DNA of 64,000 nt, taken from NCBI GenBank assembly GCA_019637615.1, contig JAHBVJ010000004.1:186001-250000 (forward strand), in the 5' to 3' direction. The DNA is from Anaerolineae bacterium. Lineage in GTDB: Bacteria; Chloroflexota; Anaerolineae; Aggregatilineales; UBA2796. Positions 33,457 to 41,868 of this stretch are shown here, in pieces (position 1 is the stretch's first letter; each line of letters starts with the position of its first letter). Position numbers and translations under genes: made by a program. The notes below the pieces were generated by a model. It was not told the DNA's origin, did not search any database, and was given only the letters and a program-made list of their open reading frames with translations.

Positions 33457-34818
33457 ATGAAAAAGCTTAGTTTTATCGTGATGGCGGCAGCACTTTTATT
33501 TGGTGCTATCGGAACCACCACACGCGCCGCCGCGCCCGGTTGTCCGGCTGGCCTTTGGACGATGATGAGCGCTGAACTCGAATCCGCCTGCAAAGGCGAG
33601 ATGGCGGGCAAAGTTGTAACCATGACTGGTCCCTTTGTTGACGCTGACGCTGCCAAATTCGACGCGACCATCGCCGAATTTGAGGGCTGGACTGGCATCG
33701 ACATTCAATACACCGGCTCCAAGGAATTCGAAGCCGCCATCCGTGCCTCAGTAGAAGCCAAGGCTGCTCCGGACTTAGCGGACTTCCCGCAGCCCGGTCT
33801 GCTCAAGGACATCGTTGGCAAGGGTGCCGTTGTTGACCTCAACACCTACATGAATGCCGACTGGCTGAAGCAGAACTACAAACAAAGCTGGTTAGACATG
33901 GCGCAGATTGCTGGCCCTGACGGCAAAACGATCATGGCTGGTGTCTGGATCAAGGACTTCGGCAAGAGCCAAGTTTTCTACCCCAAGAAGGCGTGGGATG
34001 CTGCTGGTTACAAGATTCCTACTACTTGGGATGAACTGATCGCTCTCTCCGACCAGATCGTCAAGGATGGCGCTGCGCCTTGGTGCGTCGGCATCGAATC
34101 CGGTGCTGCCACTGGTTGGCCCGCCACTGACTGGATCGAAGAAGTGATGCTCCGCACGACCTCGCTGGAAAACTATGACAACTGGTCATTCCCCGCTGAT
34201 CCTGCCAAGCGCTTGCCCTTTACTTCCCCCGAAGTCAAGAACGCGGCGGAAACTCTGGCAAAGATTTGGTTCACGGATGGTTATGTCTATGGTGGTCGCA
34301 GCAAGATCGTGAGCACCAACTTCGGTGACGCGCCCACGCCCATGTTCACCGATCCCCCCGGTTGCTATCTGCACAAGCAGGGCAACTTCATCACCAGCTT
34401 CTTCCCGAAGACAGTGACCGAAGCCGACTACGACTTCTTCTATCTGCCACCAATCGATCCGGCGTACGGCAAGCCCTACCTCGTTTCTGGTGACATCTTG
34501 GCACAATTCAGTGACCGTCCAGAAGTGCGCGCTGTGGTTGACTTCTTCAGCCGTGGTGAAGCGCTGAAGGGCTGGCTGGCAGCCGGTGGTACATTGGCTC
34601 CGCAAAACGATGTGAAGCCGGAATGGTACACCAACGCGACTGAGCGTAAGATCGCCCAGTTCATCAGCGAAGCTACTAGCGTCCGCTTCGACGGTTCCGA
34701 CCTGATGCCGGGTGCCGTAGGTTCGGGTTCGTTCTGGAAGGGCATGACCGACTGGGTAAGTGGTACTGCCGATCTGGATACCGTGCTTAAGGAAATCGAT
34801 GCGGCGTGGCCTAAGTAA
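33457..34818 (+). CDS. Extracellular solute-binding protein of a sugar ABC importer (AglE-like)
   Basis: This 453-residue protein begins with a signal peptide (MKKLSFIVMAAALLFGAIG, cleaved near AAA at 23-26) and folds as a family 1 solute-binding protein. Typical pieces are FEGWTGIDIQYTGSKEFEAAI, AAPDLADFPQPG, KAWDAAGYKIPTTWDEL and TDPPGCYLHKQGNF. The combination with the two permeases that follow resembles AglE of the alpha-glucoside importer AglEFG. It should capture oligosaccharides outside the membrane. No lipobox cysteine is seen after the signal peptide. An AGGAG site lies 11 bases before the ATG. The hairpin downstream separates it from the permease genes. Confidence 0.9.
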   Translation: MKKLSFIVMAAALLFGAIGTTTRAAAPGCPAGLWTMMSAELESACKGEMAGKVVTMTGPFVDADAAKFDATIAEFEGWTGIDIQYTGSKEFEAAIRASVEAKAAPDLADFPQPGLLKDIVGKGAVVDLNTYMNADWLKQNYKQSWLDMAQIAGPDGKTIMAGVWIKDFGKSQVFYPKKAWDAAGYKIPTTWDELIALSDQIVKDGAAPWCVGIESGAATGWPATDWIEEVMLRTTSLENYDNWSFPADPAKRLPFTSPEVKNAAETLAKIWFTDGYVYGGRSKIVSTNFGDAPTPMFTDPPGCYLHKQGNFITSFFPKTVTEADYDFFYLPPIDPAYGKPYLVSGDILAQFSDRPEVRAVVDFFSRGEALKGWLAAGGTLAPQNDVKPEWYTNATERKIAQFISEATSVRFDGSDLMPGAVGSGSFWKGMTDWVSGTADLDTVLKEIDAAWPK

Positions 34819-34856
34819 ATTCTAGGTTAGTAGCGCTAGTCGAATAATACTCCAAA

Positions 34857-34891
34857 GAAAGGCAGGGCGCGGCAACAGTACCCTGCCTTTC
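34857..34891 (+). terminator. Hairpin between binding-protein and permease genes
   Basis: GAAAGGCAGGG pairs perfectly with CCCTGCCTTTC around a 13-base loop, in the gap before the first permease gene. Such a structure in importer operons typically ends some transcripts or stabilises the binding-protein mRNA, giving more binding protein than permease. Confidence 0.65.
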
Positions 34892-34930
34892 CGTTCAATT
34901 CAGTAATCAAACCAAGATTAGGAGTTTTGA

Positions 34931-36034
34931 ATGGAAACCACAACTGCTTACAGCGCAACGGGCAGTGGAGGCTCCGGTATAGAGACGCAGCGTTTGCTCG
35001 GTGGCATAGTGGGGCTGTTCCTTACCCTCCTTGCGCTATACGGTGGCTTCATATTTTTGAGAGATAGTAACGCGCCAAAATTGATTATTACGGTGGTCGC
35101 CATTGTATGGGGGGTTGGTGGTGTAGCGGCGCTATTTTTTGAGGCAAATTATTTGGTCGAATCGCTGCCTATAAAGTGGACGACCCGTATTCAACCCTAC
35201 ATCTTTATCGGCCCTGCCATCCTTTTGCTGGCTTGGTATCTCGCGGTACCTACCGTCCGTACCTTCTGGCTCAGTCTGTTTACTACCGAAGGCGGCGTGA
35301 CAAGATTCGCAGGTCTAGAAAATTATCAGGCGGTGTTTTCGCAGCGCATCATGGTTCAGGCGTGGACGAATAACCTGCTCTGGTTGGTCGTCGGCACCAC
35401 TTGCACCGTGTCCCTTGGTCTGATCATCGCCATACTCGCAGATCGTAGTCGTTTCGAAAAGACCGCTAAATCGCTGATCTTCCTCCCGATGGCGATCTCG
35501 ATGGTTGGCGCAGGCGTCATTTGGAAGTTTGTGTTCGACACCAACCCCAATATCGGCTTGCTGAATGCCGTCGTCACCTCGGCTGGCGGGCAAGCGCAAG
35601 ACTGGATTCGCGCTAATCAACCCATCAATAATCTGTTCTTGATCATGGTCATGGTCTGGTTGCAGACAGGCTTTGCAATGGTGCTGATCTCGGCAGCCAT
35701 CAAGGGCATTCCGGAAGATTTGCTAGAAGCGGCCCGTGTCGATGGCGCGAACGAAGTCCGCATCTTTTTTAGCATCATCATTCCGAGCATCAGCGGCACC
35801 TTGGTGACCGTCACCACCACTACCATCATCTTTACCCTAAAAGTCTTCGACATTGTCATGGTGATGACAGGTGGTCAGTTCGGTACCGAAGTGATCGGTG
35901 TACGCTTTTACAAAGAGATGTTCACCGCTGGCAATGAAGGGTATGGATCGGCCATTGCTATCGTCTTACTCATGGCTGTCATTCCCATCATGATCTACAA
36001 CTTGCGCGAATTCAACAAGCGCGAAGTGATGTAG
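34931..36034 (+). CDS. Sugar ABC importer permease (AglF-like)
   Basis: This 367-residue permease has about eight hydrophobic segments. The conserved EAA loop that docks the ATPase appears near residue 265 as EDLLEAARVDGANEVRIFFSI. The region NLLWLVVGTTCTVSLGLIIAIL is also typical. The N-terminus carries two extra membrane segments before the core, as in AglF and MalF-like permeases. It works with the downstream permease and the upstream binding protein. The gene starts with ATG after TTAGGAGTTTTGA, and the two permease genes are 18 bases apart. Confidence 0.9.
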   Translation: METTTAYSATGSGGSGIETQRLLGGIVGLFLTLLALYGGFIFLRDSNAPKLIITVVAIVWGVGGVAALFFEANYLVESLPIKWTTRIQPYIFIGPAILLLAWYLAVPTVRTFWLSLFTTEGGVTRFAGLENYQAVFSQRIMVQAWTNNLLWLVVGTTCTVSLGLIIAILADRSRFEKTAKSLIFLPMAISMVGAGVIWKFVFDTNPNIGLLNAVVTSAGGQAQDWIRANQPINNLFLIMVMVWLQTGFAMVLISAAIKGIPEDLLEAARVDGANEVRIFFSIIIPSISGTLVTVTTTTIIFTLKVFDIVMVMTGGQFGTEVIGVRFYKEMFTAGNEGYGSAIAIVLLMAVIPIMIYNLREFNKREVM

Positions 36035-36052
36035 GCGAGGAGATAACCGACC

Positions 36053-37147
36053 ATGAAAGTAACTAAACGCAGTGCTATGCTCCTCGTCAATGGCGTGCTG
36101 CTATTGATTGTCGTCGTCTGGACGATTCCGATTGTAGGCTTGTTGATCTCGTCTGTGCGCAAGAGCGATGCGATTCGCTCCTCTGGCTGGTGGAGTGTGC
36201 TGCCCCATCAAGAGCAAGTGACAGGTCAAGAACGCCCCATCCCTACGGGTCAGAGTTCCGATCAACCGATTACCATCGATGGCGTGACAAAATCCTTCCA
36301 AGAATGGAAAGCGGGCGTTACCATGCCCGATGGTTCGCTGCTGACGTGGGTCGGAACCGTGCGTGTTGGTAAGCTCGTCATCTCCCAAAAGGCGTGGACA
36401 GCCGACACCAACTACACCACCGAAAATTACGAGCAAGTCTTGGGTGGTAAATCCTTTACGATCACGGATACCAATGGCAATGTCACGACTGTACCCGGCG
36501 AGAATCTCGTCAATGCCTTCCTGAACTCGATTACGGTTGCCATTCCAGCCACCGTCATCCCGATTCTCGTGGCTGCCTTTGCCGCCTACGGGTTTGCGTG
36601 GATGAAATTCCCCGGTCGGCGCATCCTTTTCATCGGGATCGTGATGATGCTGGTGGTACCGCTGCAAATCGCGCTGGTACCTATCCTGCGGGATTATGTC
36701 TCGTTGTCGCTGAACGGTACGTTTCTCGGCATCTGGTTGGCGCATACGGGCTTTGGTCTGCCACTGGCCTGTTATCTGCTCTACAACTACATCAGCACTA
36801 TCCCCAAGGACATCTTGGAGTCGGCCTTCATCGACGGGGCGTCACACTACACCATGTTCACCAAGCTGATCCTGCCCTTGTCGGTGCCAGCGCTGGCTTC
36901 CTTCGCCATTTTCCAATTCCTGTGGGTCTGGAACGACTATCTCGTTGCTCTGATCTTCATCGGCTTTGGCAACGGCGAAAATAAGGTCTTGACCATGCGC
37001 ATTGCCGATCTGGTTGGTTCGCGCGGGCAAGACTGGTATCTGCTGACGGCGGCTGGCTTCATCTCGATGATCGTGCCGCTCGCGGTCTTCTTCGGCCTAC
37101 AACGTTACTTCGTGCGCGGGTTGATGGCAGGTTCCGTCAAGGGTTAA
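36053..37147 (+). CDS. Sugar ABC importer permease (AglG-like)
   Basis: This 364-residue permease starts 18 bases after AglF with an AGGAG site. One membrane segment (residues 8-31) is followed by a soluble extracytoplasmic insert of about 120 residues and then the permease core. The EAA loop reads KDILESAFIDGASHYTMFTKLI, and the end is RYFVRGLMAGSVKG, as in AglG. The insert is a hallmark of that subgroup. The ATPase gene (MsmX/AglK-like) is not adjacent, so the importer probably uses an ATPase encoded elsewhere. A strong terminator follows. Confidence 0.9.
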   Translation: MKVTKRSAMLLVNGVLLLIVVVWTIPIVGLLISSVRKSDAIRSSGWWSVLPHQEQVTGQERPIPTGQSSDQPITIDGVTKSFQEWKAGVTMPDGSLLTWVGTVRVGKLVISQKAWTADTNYTTENYEQVLGGKSFTITDTNGNVTTVPGENLVNAFLNSITVAIPATVIPILVAAFAAYGFAWMKFPGRRILFIGIVMMLVVPLQIALVPILRDYVSLSLNGTFLGIWLAHTGFGLPLACYLLYNYISTIPKDILESAFIDGASHYTMFTKLILPLSVPALASFAIFQFLWVWNDYLVALIFIGFGNGENKVLTMRIADLVGSRGQDWYLLTAAGFISMIVPLAVFFGLQRYFVRGLMAGSVKG

Positions 37148-37182
37148 CTCTCGACGCCGCCCGTTCAACCTTCTGCATCTTT

Positions 37183-37218
37183 TCAGCCGCGATTGGGGCA
37201 CCGTCGCGGCTGAGTTTT
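37183..37218 (+). terminator. Terminator of the sugar importer operon
   Basis: TCAGCCGCGA pairs perfectly with TCGCGGCTGA around an 11-base loop, followed by GTTTTT. It lies 35 bases after the second permease stop. Confidence 0.85.
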
Positions 37219-37266
37219 TGTCTGCCGTCTTCTCAAAGTAAGAACTTCCCCGACCTCACCTTCTAA

Positions 37267-37283
37267 TTGATACGCCGTATCAA
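37267..37283. promoter_or_regulatory. TetR-type palindromic operator
   Basis: TTGATACGCCGTATCAA is a perfect 17-base palindrome (8+1+8) 20 bases upstream of the flavoprotein gene. The TGATAC-N3-GTATCA shape is that of a TetR-family operator, but no TetR-family gene is in the window. Confidence 0.6.
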
Positions 37284-37303
37284 ATTCAAGCTAAGGATTT
37301 CTC

Positions 37304-38206
37304 ATGTTTGATGTAATCATCATTGGTGGTGGGGCGGCTGGCCTCAGCGCGGGTCTGATTTTAGGACGGTTCAGACGCTCGGTCATGATCTGCGATAGCC
37401 GTCAGCCGCGTAACGCAAAATCTACGGGTGTTCACGGCTTCCTATCACGCGATGGCATCCTCCCGCAAGAACTGCTGCACATCGCGCGTGAACAGCTCAC
37501 GCCACATTCCACCGTCCAGTTCTCCTCACAAACGGTTGTGGACATCGTTCAGGCCGATTCGCACTTCCTCGTACACTTCCAAGACGGGACATCTGCCCCG
37601 ACCAAAAAAATTTTGTTTGCTACCGGTGTAAAGGACATCCTGCCGCCCATCGACGGCATCGCGGAATTATGGGGACAAGCTGTTTTTCACTGCCCTTATT
37701 GTCATGGTTGGGAAGTGCGTGATCGGGCACTTGCCGTTGTGGCAAATGGAGCCAACGCGATCCACATCACCAAGCTGCTGCGCGCCCTGAGCAACGATAT
37801 TGTGATTTGCACGAATGGCATGTCGGACATTGACACCAGTGACCGCCGCCAACTGGATCATCTGGGCATCAATGTCATCGAGACACCGATCCTTCGCCTC
37901 GAACGGCAGGACACAAAGCTAGACGGGATTGTCTTCACAGATGGCAGCTTTCTCGCGCGGGAAGCGCTGTTCATACGCCCTCCGCATGAGCAGCATTCAA
38001 CGCTCCCCGCCAAATTAGGATGCGCCATGACCGAGCAGGGCTACATAGCCGTGAACGAACTCGGCAAAACCAGCCTTGATGGGGTGTTTGCGGCGGGCGA
38101 CATGACCTCTCCGGCGCAGCAAGTCATCCACGCGGCGTCACGTGGCGCGATGGCAGCCGCCGGGATCAACTCTGAACTCGCGCACGAGGCTTTTGTCGTC
38201 GGTTGA
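37304..38206 (+). CDS. NAD(P)/FAD-dependent oxidoreductase, thioredoxin-reductase-like
   Basis: This 300-residue flavoprotein has an N-terminal FAD-binding motif IIIGGGAAGLSAGL (residues 5-18), a mid-chain FATGV, and a C-terminal FAD contact FAAGDMTSPAQQ near residue 265. The pair of cysteines is in CPYCHGW at about residues 130-136, so a redox-active disulfide is possible. The domain arrangement is that of the small thioredoxin-reductase-like group. The physiological substrate is unknown. A palindromic TetR-type operator lies just upstream, so it is likely induced by a small molecule. It converges on the MFS gene, with a hairpin between them. Confidence 0.85.
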   Translation: MFDVIIIGGGAAGLSAGLILGRFRRSVMICDSRQPRNAKSTGVHGFLSRDGILPQELLHIAREQLTPHSTVQFSSQTVVDIVQADSHFLVHFQDGTSAPTKKILFATGVKDILPPIDGIAELWGQAVFHCPYCHGWEVRDRALAVVANGANAIHITKLLRALSNDIVICTNGMSDIDTSDRRQLDHLGINVIETPILRLERQDTKLDGIVFTDGSFLAREALFIRPPHEQHSTLPAKLGCAMTEQGYIAVNELGKTSLDGVFAAGDMTSPAQQVIHAASRGAMAAAGINSELAHEAFVVG

Positions 38207-38216
38207 GGCGGGTCAG

Positions 38217-38245
38217 GTTGTGCAGCCGTTACCTGCACAACCTGA
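38217..38245. terminator. Bidirectional hairpin between flavoprotein and MFS genes
   Basis: AGGTTGTGCAG and CTGCACAACCT form a perfect 11-base-pair stem around a seven-base loop in the gap between two convergent genes, so it probably ends both. Confidence 0.7.
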
Positions 38246-38258
38246 TATACCGGCTGTC

Positions 38259-39479
38259 TCAGTCGCCAATGGCAGGTTCTGGCTGCGCGACCTTTACCTC
38301 GTGGGCGACGACCAGTTCGTACAACACGAACATGATGATCGAGATCACCAGTAAAAACGGGCCGATGAGTTCGAGGCCGATACGCTCCGCGAGGAAGCCA
38401 CCCAAGCCCGGTAGGAAGGCGATCCCCAGACTAGTCATGCCCACCTCGAAACCAATAGTGTTGGCGGCGTAACGCAATCCTACACGGCGCGGCGTTTCCG
38501 CTACCAGCGTGGCAAACATCGGAGCCAGCGAGAAGCCGATCAGCGTCAGGCCGAAGAACGACAGCGCGGGAAGGCTGTTCACCGAGAGCATCACCGCGCC
38601 GATGATCGCCCCGATCATGCCTGCACGCAGGATCAGGCGAGTCGATACGCGGTCAGCGACAAAGCCCATCAACACGCGCCCGATGGTAAAACTCAACCAG
38701 TACACGCCGATCCAGAAGCCTGCTGTTTCCTGACTGATTTTGCGCCCATCGATGAACAAACTGTTCGTCAACTGCGCTGCGCTGACTTCTACGCCGCCAT
38801 ACACGAAGAACAGGGCTATCAGCAACATCACCATTGGAATGCGGAGTGTTTCCCGGAAACTGACGTTCGCGCCGTGTGCTTCCGCTTTTTCAGGTGTTGG
38901 CCGCGTTTCATCAGGCGCTAACGTCCACTGCGAACGGGTCAACACAAAACTCACGACGGAAATCAGGTACAGCACGAGCGCAATGATATAGCTCACACGC
39001 CACGTCTGCGCCAACTGTGTGATGACTAGCGTGGCAACCAACGGGCCGAGCGTGGCACCGACGCCAAACGCGGCGTGCAGCCAGTTAAGCCGTCCAGCGC
39101 TGTAATTCGCTGACACAAACGTATTTAGCGCCGTGTCCAATATGCCACCGCCCAGACTACCGATGAAGGAGAAGATGAGGAGCGTTTCCCACGTTGGAGC
39201 CAACACATAATTGAGCATACCTAACGTGCCTAGCACACTGCCGAGCAGCAGCCCATTCCCGATCCCCAACCGTCCGATCACACGTCCGCTCATAAAACTG
39301 CTCAGGAGGTAGCCTACAGTGCCGACACCTAGCAGCAAGCCAAGCGCACTTAGCGTGACGTTGAACGTTGACTGCATGTACGTCCACGCGATATTCAAAA
39401 TGCCCGGAGGCAGTCCGATGACGATGAAGGAGAAATACGCGATCAGAAGCAGGGACAGGGGGCCATTTTTGCGGGTCAT
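38259..39479 (-). CDS. MFS transporter
   Basis: The 406-residue protein has about twelve hydrophobic segments in two halves, as in the major facilitator superfamily. Motif-like pieces are LLGVGTVGYLLSSFMSGRVIGRLG after the second segment (the motif A region) and GVYWLSFTIGRVLMGFVADRV in the second half. Substrate cannot be told from sequence. The order resembles sugar or drug carriers of the FucP- and YfkF-like types. A single gene, it has no partner nearby. Confidence 0.88.
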   Translation of the reverse strand: MTRKNGPLSLLLIAYFSFIVIGLPPGILNIAWTYMQSTFNVTLSALGLLLGVGTVGYLLSSFMSGRVIGRLGIGNGLLLGSVLGTLGMLNYVLAPTWETLLIFSFIGSLGGGILDTALNTFVSANYSAGRLNWLHAAFGVGATLGPLVATLVITQLAQTWRVSYIIALVLYLISVVSFVLTRSQWTLAPDETRPTPEKAEAHGANVSFRETLRIPMVMLLIALFFVYGGVEVSAAQLTNSLFIDGRKISQETAGFWIGVYWLSFTIGRVLMGFVADRVSTRLILRAGMIGAIIGAVMLSVNSLPALSFFGLTLIGFSLAPMFATLVAETPRRVGLRYAANTIGFEVGMTSLGIAFLPGLGGFLAERIGLELIGPFLLVISIIMFVLYELVVAHEVKVAQPEPAIGD

Positions 39480-39708
39480 GATGGATCGAAAGTCCTACGC
39501 ATTGAGGGAACGAAAACTCACGTTGAACAACCTTTGTTCGCCGCAAGAGTATAACGCCGTGTGCTACAGATACACGTATCCGTGCTAGAACTTTGGATGA
39601 CCATGCCTACCCATTGATTCCTGTGCTGAGGCGCGGCGCTCAATATCGCCGTCCGACAGGCATCGTGAACATGAGCGCCAGAATAAGGACGCGGTTGCGC
39701 CTATGTGG

Positions 39709-40449
39709 TTACTCCTCGATGGCACCCCCGATGGCACGGAGATGCTGACGAAAGGTGTGTGCAGGCTCGACGGCTCGACGTGCTAGATAATCACCGAATT
39801 TGAGCTGTTGACGGAGGTTGACACCCGCCTGAATCTGTTCGGCTTGGTGACGCTCTTTCTGGAAAATGCCCTGTGCCATATCGAAGATTTTATCTATGTG
39901 CTGACCGGGGAGGAATAAGACGCCATCGGAATCGGCGGCAACGACATCGGCACTGGTGACGGTGAAGCTGCCGACGTGCGCCGTACTGAGCGCATCGGGG
40001 TCGCGCTGATCAAGGCGCTCCGGGCCAGCTGGACAGGTGCCATAGCTGAACACGGGAAAGCTGATCCGCATGAGTTCTGCCGTATCACGATGCACGCCCC
40101 AGACGACTATGCCCGATAATCCGCCATCCTGTGCCTCTAAGACGGTGAGATCACCGATGCAGCCCTCATCAGTGCGTCCGCTGTTGTCGATGACGAGAAC
40201 ATCACCTTGCTGTGCCATGCCGATGACTTCCAAAAAAACATCGACACTGCCGTAGTGACGGACGGGTAAAGCTCGACCCACGATATGCGTGTCCGGTCGC
40301 AAAGGACGTATTCCGAAGGGGGCAACACGGAAAGGGAGTTTTAGGCGCAAACAGGCATCGGCTAACAGCGGCGTCGAAAGGTCAGCGAAATGCACGATCA
40401 AATCCTGATTATTCACTGGTAACTTCTTTCCGTTAACATTGGAGTTCAC
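39709..40449 (-). CDS. RraA-like family protein
   Basis: This 246-residue protein belongs to the RraA/demethylmenaquinone-methyltransferase-like superfamily. Diagnostic pieces are FADLSTPLLADACLRL, GDVLVIDNSGRTDEGCIGDLTVLEA, GLSGIVVWGVHRDTAEL and VTSADVVAADSDGVLFLP, with the GxRD-like motif seen as GVHRD. Members act as HMG/CHA aldolases or as regulators of RNase E, and one cannot choose here. The start is a GTG at 40449. It is divergent from the XRE-type regulator, which may control it through the palindrome between them. Confidence 0.8.
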   Translation of the reverse strand: MNSNVNGKKLPVNNQDLIVHFADLSTPLLADACLRLKLPFRVAPFGIRPLRPDTHIVGRALPVRHYGSVDVFLEVIGMAQQGDVLVIDNSGRTDEGCIGDLTVLEAQDGGLSGIVVWGVHRDTAELMRISFPVFSYGTCPAGPERLDQRDPDALSTAHVGSFTVTSADVVAADSDGVLFLPGQHIDKIFDMAQGIFQKERHQAEQIQAGVNLRQQLKFGDYLARRAVEPAHTFRQHLRAIGGAIEE

Positions 40450-40478
40450 CCATTGTAAAATAGTCCTCTATCACTGTC

Positions 40479-40494
40479 ATAGACTCTGGAGTCT
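40479..40494. promoter_or_regulatory. Palindromic operator between divergent RraA-like and XRE genes
   Basis: TAGACTCTGGAGTCTA has perfect seven-base arms (TAGACTC and GAGTCTA) around TG. It lies eight bases before the XRE-type start and 30 bases upstream of the RraA-like start, a natural position for a shared operator. Confidence 0.65.
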
Positions 40495-40501
40495 AAATCG
40501 C

Positions 40502-41296
40502 ATGGGTCATCAGAAGACTCCGCACACGCCGGGGGGAGCACGACTGAGGGCATTACGCGCGGCTTATGGCAAAACGCAATTGGCGCTTGAGTTGGAGGCC
40601 AGCCTTGGGATGGGGTATTTGCAACGGCTTGAGCTAGGCAAAGTGCAGTATCCTGAGCGTGATACGCTGGAGCGTATTCTGACCGCGCTTGGGGTTAGTT
40701 TTGTGGAGCGGCGCGAGGTGCTCGGTTTGTTCGGGTATACGGCGGTGATGTCGATGCCAACTGACGCAGAAATCTGTTGGGCAAGCGAGGTATTCCATGC
40801 CGAGATCAGGCAAGATAATATCCCTGTGTACTTGCTGGACTGCTCACATCGGCTGCTGGCGTGGAATTCGATGGTCGGCAAGGTGATCGGCGCGGTGAAT
40901 TCCGAAGTAGGCAGGGTGACGCTGCCCCGCCTGATTTTTGATCCAGCCTACGAGGTTGCGCCGACTGTATTGAACGCCGAAGATTTTTACTCCGCCGAAG
41001 TTCGTATTTTGCAGTTTGAACGTCAGCGGAGCGGCGATGAGATGTGGTACCGCCGTTTGATCGATGAGATGCGCCACTATCGGCTGTTCGATGAATATTG
41101 GACTAAGCATAACGTGGGGGATCGAGGACAAGTGCCAATGCGTCCGACGGCACAGTTGCAGCTTAACCTCGGTCATGGCGTGGCGCAATTCCGGTTGATC
41201 TCCGAGACGTTCGCGCAAGATCCGCGATTCCGCGTGATTTACTATCTGCCCGCTGACGCCGTGACGATGCGGCAATGTTTGGCGTGGCAGGGGTAG
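40502..41296 (+). CDS. XRE-family regulator with MmyB-like ligand-binding domain
   Basis: The 264-residue protein has an N-terminal helix-turn-helix (GARLRALRAAYGKTQLALELEASLG then YLQRLELGKVQYPERDTLERI) and a C-terminal PAS-like domain of the MmyB type, with VYLLDCSHRLLAWNSMVGKV as its hallmark. It also contains helical FDEYWTKHNV and AQLQLNLGH segments. Such proteins probably sense a small ligand. The ATG at 40502 directly follows the operator. The longer frame from 40439 would include the operator itself, so it is rejected. The neighbouring RraA-like gene is a likely target. Confidence 0.88.
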   Translation: MGHQKTPHTPGGARLRALRAAYGKTQLALELEASLGMGYLQRLELGKVQYPERDTLERILTALGVSFVERREVLGLFGYTAVMSMPTDAEICWASEVFHAEIRQDNIPVYLLDCSHRLLAWNSMVGKVIGAVNSEVGRVTLPRLIFDPAYEVAPTVLNAEDFYSAEVRILQFERQRSGDEMWYRRLIDEMRHYRLFDEYWTKHNVGDRGQVPMRPTAQLQLNLGHGVAQFRLISETFAQDPRFRVIYYLPADAVTMRQCLAWQG

Positions 41297-41390
41297 GAAC
41301 GACGATAATTCCCGCGTGCTCAGATTCGGGGAATGATGATGTCGGCGTGGATGGCGAGATCGAAGTTGCCACGCCGCCCGATGGTGTTGA

Positions 41391-41783
41391 TCAGCCGGAA
41401 TACGGCGCGCTGATATACCACTGGTTGCCAAAAGGATCTTGGACGCCGCCACGACGGTCACCGTCCTCGAAATTGGTAGGCACGGCAATCGAGGTTGCGC
41501 CAGCTTGCAGCGCACGCTCATAGAACCCATCCACATCAGGTAGATAGAGGTGAATCATACAGGGCATGGGCGATGTTTGCGCATTACCGCCAAGCATGAT
41601 CATCGAGTCACCAAGGCGAAGTTCCGCGTGCGTGCCGCCAGCCGAACCAATGGTACGGAAGGTTTCGACGCCATCAAAGGCGCGTTTGATGAAGTCGATT
41701 AGTCCATCCACATCCAAAGTGATCAGATAAGGGGTGACGGTGTGGAAGCCTTCGCGGACTGGTTTCACAGGATTAGTGGTCAT
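41391..41783 (-). CDS. VOC-family (glyoxalase/PhnB-like) protein
   Basis: This 130-residue protein shows the paired beta-alpha-beta-beta-beta modules of the VOC superfamily. YLITLDVDGLIDFIKRAFDG, HAELRLGDSMIMLG, LYLPDVDGFYERALQAGA and the ending QDPFGNQWYI are typical of the PhnB-like subgroup. Substrate is unknown. It lies on the same strand as the AraC-type regulator upstream at 41869-42738, 85 bases apart, so it may be in its regulon. Whether the region 41297-41390 adds to it could not be decided. Confidence 0.82.
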   Translation of the reverse strand: MTTNPVKPVREGFHTVTPYLITLDVDGLIDFIKRAFDGVETFRTIGSAGGTHAELRLGDSMIMLGGNAQTSPMPCMIHLYLPDVDGFYERALQAGATSIAVPTNFEDGDRRGGVQDPFGNQWYISAPYSG

Positions 41784-41868
41784 GGTTATTCCAATGCGCT
41801 CTAGATACGAGATGCTCAGAGTGTAAGGGAGAGCACGGGGGGATGTATTGTAGGAATTTTACCTGTGC

